A stretch of DNA of 64,000 nt from Tepidisphaera sp. (GTDB lineage: Bacteria > Planctomycetota > Phycisphaerae > Phycisphaerales > UBA1924): assembly GCA_016124375.1 (NCBI GenBank), contig WGNV01000003.1, forward strand, positions 310,001 to 374,000, given 5' to 3'. The position numbers and the translations under genes were made by a program. Each line of letters opens with the position of its first letter. Position 1 is the stretch's first letter. Shown here one piece after another: positions 1-7,827 of this stretch. Below the pieces are notes generated by a model. The model had not been told where the DNA came from. It searched no databases and saw only the letters and a program-made list of their open reading frames with translations.

Positions 1-492
1 GCGGAGATCCCGCTCGACAACGAAGAGGCCGAAAGCCGCGTGCGCTCGGCGATCCTCACCCGCCTGCAGCGTCTCGCCAGCCGCGCATCGCGCGAGTTGT
101 CGATCCGCCAGGAAGTGCTCAACGCCGTCGACACGCTGACGGCGGACTGGCAGCGAATCCTCGCCGCCCGCCAATCAGTGATCCTCAACACCCGGGCGCT
201 GCAGGCCGAGCAGCGCCAGTTCGACGTCGGCAGCAGCACCAGCACCAACGTACTCGACGCCGCGGCCAAACTCGCCGACGCCCAATCCACCGAGGTCGCC
301 GCCCTCACCGATTACCAGATCGCCCAGGTCGACCTCGCCTTCGCCACCGGCACGCTGCTGGGCGCCAGCAAGGTCGATTGGACCCCCGCGGCCACCCCAA
401 GCCTCGACACGCCGGACCCCAAGGAGGAACTGCCGAGGGAACTGCAGCCCCAGCCCGAGCCGCAGCCGGAGGGGATGGGGAGGGGAGACTGA
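1..492 (+). CDS. TolC-family outer membrane efflux protein, C-terminal part
   Basis: The reading frame is open from the first base, so the gene begins upstream of the window. The visible 163 residues match the second helical repeat of TolC/OprM-type outer membrane factors: a long amphipathic helix (LQRLASRASRELSIRQEVL), a short turn, and a second helix with the typical run QRQFDVGSSTSTNVLDAAAK followed by DAQ and the LAFATGTLLG end. These proteins form trimeric channels for tripartite efflux or type I secretion. After residue 125 comes a Pro/Glu-rich tail (PQPEPQPEG) outside the conserved domain. The partner periplasmic adaptor and pump genes are not in view. The family is clear from the heptad pattern; the substrate cannot be told. 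Confidence 0.85.
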   Translation, partial: AEIPLDNEEAESRVRSAILTRLQRLASRASRELSIRQEVLNAVDTLTADWQRILAARQSVILNTRALQAEQRQFDVGSSTSTNVLDAAAKLADAQSTEVAALTDYQIAQVDLAFATGTLLGASKVDWTPAATPSLDTPDPKEELPRELQPQPEPQPEGMGRGD

Positions 493-505
493 TTCCCTTG
501 ATTTG

Positions 506-580
506 GACGCCGGAACTGAGGCTTGGCGAAGTTCCGGGTGAAGGGACGACCCGGACATTCGAAGACTCATGTCCGGCGTC
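506..580. repeat. Palindromic intergenic repeat, family A
   Basis: Two inverted arms, 506-539 (gacgccggaactgag...) and 549-580 (...gtccggcgtc), flank a 9-base spacer. They match the arms at 3318-3424 but are more diverged. The element lies just after the TolC stop codon. Confidence 0.75.
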
Positions 581-634
581 CAACGCAGTCTTTTGCGGGT
601 TGGTGTGCGTGCGCCCGCGCCCTGTAAGAGGCGG

Positions 635-640
635 TACCCT
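635..640 (+). promoter_or_regulatory. -10 box TACCCT of a probable leaderless promoter
   Basis: TACCCT ends six bases before the ATG at 647, so transcription should begin at or next to the start codon. No ribosome binding site is present. See the finding on leaderless genes. Confidence 0.55.
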
Positions 641-646
641 CGCCCC

Positions 647-1480
647 ATGCTCACCGACTTCTATTCCATCCCCGACCTCTACGACATCCTTCACACCCCC
701 GGCACCGCCTCCGAGGCCCGCGGCATCGCCCGCGTCGCCAGGCGCTTCTGCCGCTCCGCCGCCGCCACGCCCACCTACCTCGAGCCCGCCTGCGGCTCGG
801 GCCGCCTGCTTCGCCACTTCGCCCGCCGGGGCTGCCGCACCGTCGGCTTCGACATCGAGCCCGCCATGGTTGCCTACGCCAAGGCCCGCGCCCGCGAACT
901 GCCCGCCGGCCAACGCCCCACCATCTTCGAGGCCGGCATGGAAGACTTCGACGCTGCTCGCCCGCGCCTGCGGGTCGACGTCGCGTTCAACATCATCAAC
1001 ACCATCCGGCACCTGCCCACCGACGCCGCGTTGCAGCGCCACCTGGGCGCCATCGCCCGCGTGCTGAAGCCCGGGGGCATCTACATCGTCGGCATCGGCC
1101 TGGCCGCCTATGGCCTGGAACCCCCGACCGAGGACATCTGGACCGGCGCGCGGCAAGGCATCCGCGTCACGCAGGTCGTCCAATACGAGCCCGCCACCGG
1201 CCCCAAGGGCAACGCAGCCCGTGCCGAGCGGGTGGTGAGCCACCTCACCGTGCGCCGGGGGCGGGGCCGGGCGGCCAAAGAACAACCCAAAGAAGAACAC
1301 ATCGACTCGGCCTATAGCCTGCGCAGTTACAACCTCGCCCAATGGCGTGAGGCGATCGCCGCCTCGCCGCTGGTCGAGCTGGGCACGGCCGCGGGCACGG
1401 GCGAACCCGCCACCCCCGCCGAGCCGGGGTATTACCTGTTCGTGCTGGGGCTCCCCTCCAAACCGGCGAATGGCCGATAA
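647..1480 (+). CDS. Class I SAM-dependent methyltransferase
   Basis: A 277-residue protein with a Rossmann methyltransferase core. Motif I is at residues 44-53 (YLEPACGSGR), the acidic end of strand 2 is D69 (GFDIEPAMV), and the region around residues 105-115 (FNIINTIRHL) fits motif IV-V. The closing part (YNLAQWREAI, then LYLF-like strands) is typical of small-molecule methyltransferases of the Methyltransf_25 group. The ATG at 647 is preferred over in-frame codons further upstream because upstream translation reads through repeat A and the protein begins with a normal helix. A TACCCT box six bases upstream suggests leaderless expression. Its substrate is unknown and the neighbours give no hint. 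Confidence 0.8.
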   Translation: MLTDFYSIPDLYDILHTPGTASEARGIARVARRFCRSAAATPTYLEPACGSGRLLRHFARRGCRTVGFDIEPAMVAYAKARARELPAGQRPTIFEAGMEDFDAARPRLRVDVAFNIINTIRHLPTDAALQRHLGAIARVLKPGGIYIVGIGLAAYGLEPPTEDIWTGARQGIRVTQVVQYEPATGPKGNAARAERVVSHLTVRRGRGRAAKEQPKEEHIDSAYSLRSYNLAQWREAIAASPLVELGTAAGTGEPATPAEPGYYLFVLGLPSKPANGR

Positions 1481-1488
1481 TTCGCGGG

Positions 1489-1494
1489 TACACT
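1489..1494 (+). promoter_or_regulatory. -10 box TACACT upstream of the 1535 lipoprotein gene
   Basis: TACACT about 40 bases before the ATG at 1535. It matches the -10 hexamers seen elsewhere in the window, so this gene would have a short leader. No convincing -35 was found. Confidence 0.4.
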
Positions 1495-1534
1495 CTGCTT
1501 CTCAAACGCCGCCAAAGGGCCGGCAACTCGCCCC

Positions 1535-2299
1535 ATGAAGGACTCACGCATGAATCTCTCGCCCCTCGCCCGAGGCCTGGCCCTCACCCTGCTCGCCGGG
1601 GCCGCCCTGGTCGCGTCCCCCGCCTGCCAGCGATACGCCAACTACCCCGCCATCCCCACCTCCGAGGGCATCCCCGACGACCCAAACTCCAACGACACCG
1701 CCAAGTGCGTTTCGCTCGCAGTCGCCTACGTCGCCACCCGCTACACCCCCGGCGGCTACAACTACGACGCCAAGTCCGCCAAGGAACAAGGCGACACCCG
1801 CGTCTCCTTCCCGATCATCGTCGACGCGCCCCGCGGCCTCCGCCGCCCCTTCTACCAGCGCATCTGCGTCGACATCGGCCCAGGCGCCGAACCCCTCACC
1901 CCCGCCAACGAACACAGCGGCACACCCGTCTACCACGTCCGCCGTGCCTGGCTCCGCCAGAGCCGCGCCATCATCGACGTCATGCGCCCCATGTACGAAC
2001 TGCCCCCCAACAGCCAGGGCCAGCCCATCTACCAGACCGTTACCGTCCGCCTCGAAGGCGGCGGGCTCGAACCCTGGCACGTCGTCCACGCCCGTGGCTC
2101 CGAGCCCGGCCTCGACCCCATCCCCTCCCCCTACTACCTCCCCGAGGTCGATCGCATCGATCAGTTCGACTGGCAGATGGAGCAGGACAAGAAGGCCGCC
2201 GAGCCCGCCACGCCCGCGGCCACCCCCGAATCCGCGCCCGCCTCCACAGAACCCACGCCCGCCCAGCCCTCCACCGAAGACGAAAAGCCCGGCTCGTAA
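1535..2299 (+). CDS. Hypothetical lipoprotein
   Basis: 254 residues, no family recognised. A signal peptide runs over residues 7-30 (LARGLALTLLAGAALVAS) and is followed by Cys31 in the context SPAC, a weak lipobox, so the mature protein is probably a lipid-anchored periplasmic or outer membrane protein. The middle is a folded domain rich in Tyr and Arg (residues 40-200). The last 40 residues are a Pro/Ala/Glu/Thr-rich linker. An alternative start is ATG 1550. The next gene, pyrB, begins 31 bases downstream with its own -10 box, so co-transcription is not implied. Confidence 0.65.
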   Translation: MKDSRMNLSPLARGLALTLLAGAALVASPACQRYANYPAIPTSEGIPDDPNSNDTAKCVSLAVAYVATRYTPGGYNYDAKSAKEQGDTRVSFPIIVDAPRGLRRPFYQRICVDIGPGAEPLTPANEHSGTPVYHVRRAWLRQSRAIIDVMRPMYELPPNSQGQPIYQTVTVRLEGGGLEPWHVVHARGSEPGLDPIPSPYYLPEVDRIDQFDWQMEQDKKAAEPATPAATPESAPASTEPTPAQPSTEDEKPGS

Positions 2300-2315
2300 C
2301 CCGCCCCGGCCGCGA

Positions 2316-2321
2316 TACCCT
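2316..2321 (+). promoter_or_regulatory. -10 box TACCCT of a probable leaderless pyrB promoter
   Basis: TACCCT lies nine bases before the pyrB ATG at 2331, with no ribosome binding site between. Confidence 0.5.
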
Positions 2322-2330
2322 TGCTCCCGA

Positions 2331-3296
2331 ATGCCCGACCCTCGCCACCTGCTGGGCCTGCAAGACCTCCCCGCCGCCACGCTGCGCGACACCCTCGCCC
2401 GCGTCCACGCCTGCGACCAGCACCCCCCCGCCCCCGACACGCTGCGGGGCCACGTCGTGGCGAATCTCTTCTTTGAGGACTCCACCCGCACCCGCACCAG
2501 CTTCAGCGTCGCCGCCCAGCGCCTCGGGGCCAGCGTCGTCGACCTCCTGGGCGGCCAAAGCAGCGTCAACAAAGGCGAAACCCTCATCGACACCGCCCGC
2601 AACGTCGAGGCCATGGGCGTGTCCGCCCTGGTGGTCCGGGCCAAGCAAAGCGGAGCCGCGGCTCTCATCGCCCGCCACGTCCACACCCCCGTCATCAACG
2701 CCGGCGATGGCCGCCATGAACACCCCACCCAGGGCCTCCTCGACGTCTACACCCTCGCCAAGCACTTCAACCGCACTGACGGGTTCGACCTGAAGGGCCT
2801 CACCGTCGCCATCGTGGGCGATATCGCCAGTTCGCGCGTCGCCCGCTCCAACATCGCGGCTCTCCGCACCCTGAACGCCAAGGTCGTCTGCGTCGGCCCC
2901 CCGGGCCTCGCCCCCGCCGGCCTCGCGACGCTGGGCGCCAAGGTCGTCAGCCACATCGACGAGGCGATCAAGAACGCCGACGCCGTCATGATGCTCCGCA
3001 TCCAGTTCGAACGTCATGGCGAGGCCAAAGCCGGCGTGGGCGCGGGCGGCTCTGACCTGCCCAAGCAAACCTCCATCGCCAGCGTGCGTGAATACCGCGA
3101 GTTCTACGGCCTCTCGCCCGAGCGAGCCGCCTCGCTCAAGCCCGAGGCGATCATCATGCACCCCGGCCCCATCAACCGAGGCATCGAACTCGACGCCGCC
3201 GTCGCCGATGGCCCGCGCAGCGTCATCATGCCCCAGGTTTCGCATGGCGTCACCGTCCGCATGGCTGTGCTCAAGCACGCCATCCTGGGCGACTAG
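2331..3296 (+). CDS. pyrB: Aspartate carbamoyltransferase catalytic chain
   Basis: Condenses carbamoyl phosphate with L-aspartate, the committed step of pyrimidine synthesis. The 321-residue protein has the carbamoyl-phosphate site FEDSTRTRTSF (48-58), K81 from the neighbouring subunit's 80s loop (SSVNKGET), HPTQ (131-134), and HPGPINRG (277-284) near the C-terminus. Length is normal for the catalytic chain. No pyrI regulatory chain or pyrC is adjacent. The reading frame stays open far upstream, but the ATG at 2331 gives the family's usual N-terminus (HLLGLQDL). An insert rich in Gly around 232-242 (EAKAGVGAGGSD) replaces the usual short loop and is probably lineage specific. Confidence 0.97.
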   Translation: MPDPRHLLGLQDLPAATLRDTLARVHACDQHPPAPDTLRGHVVANLFFEDSTRTRTSFSVAAQRLGASVVDLLGGQSSVNKGETLIDTARNVEAMGVSALVVRAKQSGAAALIARHVHTPVINAGDGRHEHPTQGLLDVYTLAKHFNRTDGFDLKGLTVAIVGDIASSRVARSNIAALRTLNAKVVCVGPPGLAPAGLATLGAKVVSHIDEAIKNADAVMMLRIQFERHGEAKAGVGAGGSDLPKQTSIASVREYREFYGLSPERAASLKPEAIIMHPGPINRGIELDAAVADGPRSVIMPQVSHGVTVRMAVLKHAILGD

Positions 3297-3317
3297 ACCC
3301 CGGAGTTGACTGTATTT

Positions 3318-3424
3318 GACGCCGGACCTGAGCGAAGCGAAGGTCCGGGTCGACCGCGCCCGCACGCGCACGGGTCAGTACACCCCTCCAACCCGGACCT
3401 TCGCAAAGCCTCAGGTCCGGCGTC
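3318..3424. repeat. Palindromic intergenic repeat, family A
   Basis: Arms at 3318-3350 (gacgccggacctgagcgaag...) and 3391-3424 (...ctcaggtccggcgtc) are near-perfect inverted copies with a 40-base loop. It lies between pyrB and the deacetylase gene and ends 26 bases before the latter's -10 box. Confidence 0.85.
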
Positions 3425-3449
3425 ATCGCTCGCGAACGCCGGTCTCCCT

Positions 3450-3455
3450 TACCCT
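3450..3455 (+). promoter_or_regulatory. -10 box TACCCT of a probable leaderless promoter
   Basis: TACCCT sits six bases before the ATG at 3462; the spacer is all C and holds no ribosome binding site. Confidence 0.5.
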
Positions 3456-3461
3456 CCCCCC

Positions 3462-4187
3462 ATGAACATCCTCGTCATCGGCCCCCACCCAGACGACCAG
3501 GAAATCGGAATGGGCGGCGCCATCGCCCTTTTCGCCGAGCAGGGCCACAACGTCCTCCTGCTCGACATGACCGACGGCAGCCCCACGCCCCATGGCGACC
3601 GCGCAACCCGCCTCCCCGAAGCCGCGGCTGCCGCCAAGGCCCTCAGCCCCACTGCCCCCGGCTCCGCCCCCGTCCGCCGCCTCCTCCTCGACCTCCCCAA
3701 CCGCCGCGTCGAGCACACGATCGACGCACGCCACAAGGTCGCCGGCGTCATCCGCGCCCATCAGGCCCAGGTCCTCTTCATGCCCCACCCCCAAGACGCC
3801 CACCCCGACCACCTGGCCGTCACCCGCATCGCCCAGGACGCCCGCTTCGACGCCAAGCTCACCAAGGTCGAGATGCCCGTGCCGCCCGGCTACACCGAGA
3901 TCGGCCCGCCCATCTACCCCAAGTGGGTCATTTATTACTACTGCTCGCACCTGCGCCGCGTGCCCGACCCGACGTTCATTCTGGACACCTCGACCATGCA
4001 GGCCCGCAAGCGAGCCGCCATCGCCGCCTACGTCACCCAGTTCGGAGACCACACCCACAACGCCGGCCTGCTCGACCGCTTCGCCCGCGACGACGCCTAC
4101 TTCGGCTCGCGCATCGGCGTCGCGGCCGGCGAGCCCTTCTGGATGCTCGAGCCCCTGGGCCTGACCGGGCTGGAAAAACTCGCCTAG
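3462..4187 (+). CDS. PIG-L (LmbE-like) family deacetylase
   Basis: A 241-residue zinc deacetylase of the PIG-L/LmbE fold. The metal-binding motif HPDD is at residues 9-12 and the second zinc histidine lies in AHPDH (113-117). Known family members remove N-acetyl groups from GlcNAc conjugates in GPI, mycothiol or bacillithiol synthesis. The closest pattern is the bacillithiol-type BshB1 or its general relatives. The start at 3462 places HPDD where the family has it; the frame is also open upstream through repeat A, which is not protein-like. No bshA or bshC is nearby, so the substrate remains open. Confidence 0.85.
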   Translation: MNILVIGPHPDDQEIGMGGAIALFAEQGHNVLLLDMTDGSPTPHGDRATRLPEAAAAAKALSPTAPGSAPVRRLLLDLPNRRVEHTIDARHKVAGVIRAHQAQVLFMPHPQDAHPDHLAVTRIAQDARFDAKLTKVEMPVPPGYTEIGPPIYPKWVIYYYCSHLRRVPDPTFILDTSTMQARKRAAIAAYVTQFGDHTHNAGLLDRFARDDAYFGSRIGVAAGEPFWMLEPLGLTGLEKLA

Positions 4188-4255
4188 CACATGATCACCT
4201 GATTTTGGCGCGCAAACCCGGTAGATGCGCCGTGTGAGCCCGGGCCAATCCCGGA

Positions 4256-4261
4256 TAGGCT
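4256..4261 (+). promoter_or_regulatory. -10 box TAGGCT of a probable leaderless mgtE promoter
   Basis: TAGGCT ends six bases before the mgtE ATG at 4268. It is a weaker match than the TACACT boxes but in the same position. Confidence 0.4.
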
Positions 4262-4267
4262 TGGGCC

Positions 4268-5728
4268 ATGAATCCGACCGCCGAACTGCTCAGGCCCGAG
4301 GTCGAAGAGCTCATCAAGGAGCAGCGCTACAGCGAGCTGCGCGAAGCGCTGCACCTCGTCCACCCCGCCGACATCGCCGAGATCCTCTCGTCGCTCGACG
4401 CCTCCGAGGCCGCCGTCGGGTTCCGCTTCCTGCAGCGTGACGACGCCGCCGCGGCTTTCGCCTACATGCCCCCTGAGGTCCAGGAAACCCTCATCGACAA
4501 ACTCGGTGACGAGCAGGCCGCCAGCGTCATCGAGGCGATGAGCCCCGACGACCGGGCGCGCCTCGTCGACGAACTCCCCGAGGAGTGCGCCACCCGCATC
4601 GTCGCCTCGCTCTCTCCCGAAAAGCGCCAGGTGACCCAGGCCATCCTGGGTTACCCCGAGCGCAGCGTCGGGCGCCTCATGACCCCCGACTACGTGCGCG
4701 TCCGCCCCGACTGGACCGTCGCCAAGGCGCTCGACCACATCCGCAAATACGGCAAGGACGCCGAGACCATCAACGTCATCTACGTCGTCGACAACGAAGG
4801 CCGCCTCATCGACGACATGCGCCTGCGCCAGCTCCTGCTGAGCGACCCCGAGTCGACCATCGAAAGCCTCATGAACCGGTCGTTCGTCACCCTGCGGGCC
4901 GACCAGCCCCAGGAAGAAGCCGTGGCCCTCATGGCCCGCTACGACCGCACCGCCCTGCCGGTGGTCGATTCGCGGGGCCTGCTCATCGGCATCGTGACCA
5001 GCGACGACGTCGCCGACGTCGCCCAGCAGGAAGCCACCGAGGACATGCAGAAGATGGGCGCCGTGGGCGCGCTCGAAGAACCCTACGACAAGGCCAGCAT
5101 CTGGTCGCTGGTGCGCAAGCGCGCCCCCTGGCTTTCCCTCCTCTTCGTCAGCGAGCTGCTCACCAGCAACGCCCTCCAGTACTTCGATACCCAGATCGAA
5201 AAGCTCGCCGTGCTCGCCGCCTTCGTGCCCGCCATCATCAGCTCCGGAGGCAACAGCGGCTCGCAGGCCTCCACCCTCGTCATCCGCGCCATGGCCCTGG
5301 GCGAGATCGGCCTGCGCGACTGGTTCCGCGTGCTGCGCCGCGAGCTTCTCACCAGCGCCATCCTCGCGCTCATGATCGGCGTGCTTGGCTTCTGCCGCAT
5401 CTCCCTCTGGGGCCTCATGGGCCTGTGGGCCCACCCCAAGATCGACGACACCACCAAGCAGATCGTCCTCGACGAGGCCGGGCACAAGGTGTACGACTAC
5501 ACCGTCCAGCACCACTACCCGATCCTCGCGCTCGCCATCGCCACCAGCCTCGTCGGCGTCGTCGTCTGGGGCAGCATCATGGGCGCCATGCTCCCCTTCG
5601 TGCTCAAGCGCTTCGGGCTCGACCCCGCGGGCAGCTCCACCCCCTTCGTCGCCACGCTCGTGGACGTCACCGGCATCATCATCTACTTCACCTGCGCCAT
5701 GACCATCCTGCACGGCACGCTGCTCTAG
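4268..5728 (+). CDS. mgtE: Magnesium transporter MgtE
   Basis: A Mg2+ channel/transporter of 486 residues with the full MgtE architecture. The N-terminal superhelical domain (about 1-130) carries the repeated HPADIAEIL / LPEECATRIVASL pattern. Two CBS domains follow (about 140-255, with VIYVVDNEGRLIDDM and TALPVVDSRG). A five-helix pore domain (about 280-486) begins at APWLSLLF and contains the signature SSGGNSGSQAS. In known MgtE the cytosolic domains bind Mg2+ and close the pore. No M-box-like leader is visible, and a -10 box right before the ATG leaves no room for one. The patatin gene follows 19 bases later, probably in the same transcript. Confidence 0.95.
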   Translation: MNPTAELLRPEVEELIKEQRYSELREALHLVHPADIAEILSSLDASEAAVGFRFLQRDDAAAAFAYMPPEVQETLIDKLGDEQAASVIEAMSPDDRARLVDELPEECATRIVASLSPEKRQVTQAILGYPERSVGRLMTPDYVRVRPDWTVAKALDHIRKYGKDAETINVIYVVDNEGRLIDDMRLRQLLLSDPESTIESLMNRSFVTLRADQPQEEAVALMARYDRTALPVVDSRGLLIGIVTSDDVADVAQQEATEDMQKMGAVGALEEPYDKASIWSLVRKRAPWLSLLFVSELLTSNALQYFDTQIEKLAVLAAFVPAIISSGGNSGSQASTLVIRAMALGEIGLRDWFRVLRRELLTSAILALMIGVLGFCRISLWGLMGLWAHPKIDDTTKQIVLDEAGHKVYDYTVQHHYPILALAIATSLVGVVVWGSIMGAMLPFVLKRFGLDPAGSSTPFVATLVDVTGIIIYFTCAMTILHGTLL

Positions 5729-5747
5729 GCCTAATAAGGAGGACACC

Positions 5748-7814
5748 ATGGGCGCCAGCTTCGGCTTCCTGCGTTGGCGCGATCAGCGCGAAAGCACCCG
5801 CACCGTGCTGCGCCTGGCCCGCTTCAGCCTCCTGGTCAGCCTCATCGAGGCCGCCCTCCTCTGGGGCGTCCCGCAGGCGCGCGAAGCCATTCTCGTCATG
5901 GCCGAGGACGCGGACCTCGCCACCCTCACCATCTTCGGCCTGTGCCTGGCCGCCCTGTGCGGGCTCAGTTGGTACAGCGTCCGCGTGCTGCTCTACATGC
6001 GCCTGCCCGACGCCGACACCTGGCCCGGCATCCCGGGCTGGAGCGCCCGCAACATCCCGCGCCTCTGCGGCATCCTTCCCGGTCTCGCCGTCGCAGGCGC
6101 CGTCTGGGGCACCCTGCGCGAGCCCAGCCTCGCCACCGGCCTGCGGGGCACCCTCTGGCTCCTCTTCGCCGGCGCCGTCGTCGGCTGCGTCGTCGGGTAC
6201 ATCTTCATGTGGCTCAGGCGGCGCGTGCTGCGCATCCGGCACGAACCCCGGATCGAACCCCGCCGCCTGTGGGAACTCCCGCCCGCGACTCGCGGCATCG
6301 CGCTGGCCAGCCTGACCGCCAGCGTGCTGCTGTTCGTGCTCTTCACCTTCGCCCCGGGCAGTGCGCGGCTCATCGGCCCGCTCAGCGTCCTCGTCGCCGC
6401 CGGCGCCCTATGGGTGCCCTTCGGCGCCATGCTCGTGTACTTCAGCGATCGCACCGGGCTGCCGCTGGTCGCCGGATTCTTCGCCATCGCCCTGCTCTGG
6501 CAGGCCCTCAACATCAACGACAATCACACGGTCCGCACCCTGCCGCCCCCGCCGGCCCCCGCCGCCTCGGCGCCCCCCACCGACCTGGGCGAGCACTTCC
6601 AGCAGTGGCTGGCCGCACGGCCCGACCTGGAGAGTTTCAAAGGCAGGCCCTACCCGGTCATCCTGGTCAGCGCCGAAGGGGGCGGCATCTACGCCGCGTA
6701 CACCAGCGCCGTCGCCCTCGCCCGCCTGCAGGATCGCTCCGCCGCCATCTTCGCCACCCACCTCTTCGCCACCAGCGGCGTCTCCGGAGGCAGCGTCGGC
6801 ACCAGCGTCTTCGGCGCCGTCGTCAGTCACAGCGTCGCGCCCATGCCCGCCCCTTCGCTCGCCCACGCCAAGGCCGGCCTGGGCCCCTGCGAATCCATGG
6901 CCTCCAGCGTCCTGGAGCAGGATCTTCTTTCGCCCCTGCTGGCCGGGGCGCTCTTTCCCGATCTGCTCCAGCAGTTCCTTCCCTTCCCGATCGACTACTT
7001 CGATCGCGCCCGCCCCCTCGAAAAAGGCCTCGAAGACGCCTTCGACGCCGCGGGCGGGCATGGCGAGATGCGTGCCGGCATCGTCCCGCTCTCGCCCAGC
7101 GCAGGCGTCCCGGCGATGTACTTCAGCAGCACCTGCGTTGAAACCGGCGAGCCGGCGTACATCGGGCCCTTCCCGATGTGGGCGCGGGGAATCTATCGCA
7201 ACGCCGACCTGACCCGCCAATGGAGGCCCGACGCCACGGTGCGACTTTCCACCGCCGCGGTGCTGTCGGCCCGCTTCCCCATCGTCACGCCCGCCGGTGC
7301 CGTCGCCGGCAAGATGATCGACGGCTCACCCCCGGTCACGCGCCGCTTCGTCGACGGAGGCTACTTCGACAACCCCGGCACCGCCACGCTCGACGCGATC
7401 GTGCAGGCGATCCTGCACGCCCGGGCGCAGGAAGACCCGGCGACGCAGATCCCCATCGCGATCTATGTCGTCCGCATCGGCTTCAGCGACCCGCCCAGCC
7501 CCGAGGCGCACAGCTTCGGAGAACTGTTGTCGCCCCTGCGGGCGCTGCTCGCCACCCGCGGCCAGCACGCGCAAGAGACCCGCAGCCGCCTGGAGCAGGA
7601 GCCGGGCGTGAACGTGCTCGATCTGAACGTGAACCTCGATACCCGGGGCGGCAAGGGCGGGCGGGCGTTGCCACTGGGGTGGATGCTCTCCGAGGCGGCC
7701 CGGCGCGAAATCCGCACACAGATCGGGCTCTCCTCGGAGCTCTCGCCGCCCCCGGACGAACCATCGCAGAACGAGCGCACGCTGAAGCAGATCATCGGCC
7801 TGCTGGCCCCGTGA
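5748..7814 (+). CDS. Membrane-anchored patatin-like phospholipase
   Basis: 688 residues in two parts. The first 270 residues hold about six hydrophobic segments (for example residues 22-40, 60-80, 105-125 and 180-250). The C-terminal part is a patatin/serine lipase domain: an oxyanion glycine-rich loop GGGIYAAY (311-318), the nucleophile elbow GVSGG with Ser346, and the catalytic Asp in DGGYFDNPG (D536). So the Ser-Asp dyad is complete. Family members hydrolyse acyl esters of phospholipids; fusion to a multi-pass membrane domain would place this activity at the inner membrane. A strong ribosome binding site (aaggagga) precedes the ATG, as expected for the second gene of the mgtE transcript. 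Substrate and regulation are unknown. Confidence 0.8.
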   Translation: MGASFGFLRWRDQRESTRTVLRLARFSLLVSLIEAALLWGVPQAREAILVMAEDADLATLTIFGLCLAALCGLSWYSVRVLLYMRLPDADTWPGIPGWSARNIPRLCGILPGLAVAGAVWGTLREPSLATGLRGTLWLLFAGAVVGCVVGYIFMWLRRRVLRIRHEPRIEPRRLWELPPATRGIALASLTASVLLFVLFTFAPGSARLIGPLSVLVAAGALWVPFGAMLVYFSDRTGLPLVAGFFAIALLWQALNINDNHTVRTLPPPPAPAASAPPTDLGEHFQQWLAARPDLESFKGRPYPVILVSAEGGGIYAAYTSAVALARLQDRSAAIFATHLFATSGVSGGSVGTSVFGAVVSHSVAPMPAPSLAHAKAGLGPCESMASSVLEQDLLSPLLAGALFPDLLQQFLPFPIDYFDRARPLEKGLEDAFDAAGGHGEMRAGIVPLSPSAGVPAMYFSSTCVETGEPAYIGPFPMWARGIYRNADLTRQWRPDATVRLSTAAVLSARFPIVTPAGAVAGKMIDGSPPVTRRFVDGGYFDNPGTATLDAIVQAILHARAQEDPATQIPIAIYVVRIGFSDPPSPEAHSFGELLSPLRALLATRGQHAQETRSRLEQEPGVNVLDLNVNLDTRGGKGGRALPLGWMLSEAARREIRTQIGLSSELSPPPDEPSQNERTLKQIIGLLAP

Positions 7815-7827
7815 GTTCCTGGGAGCA

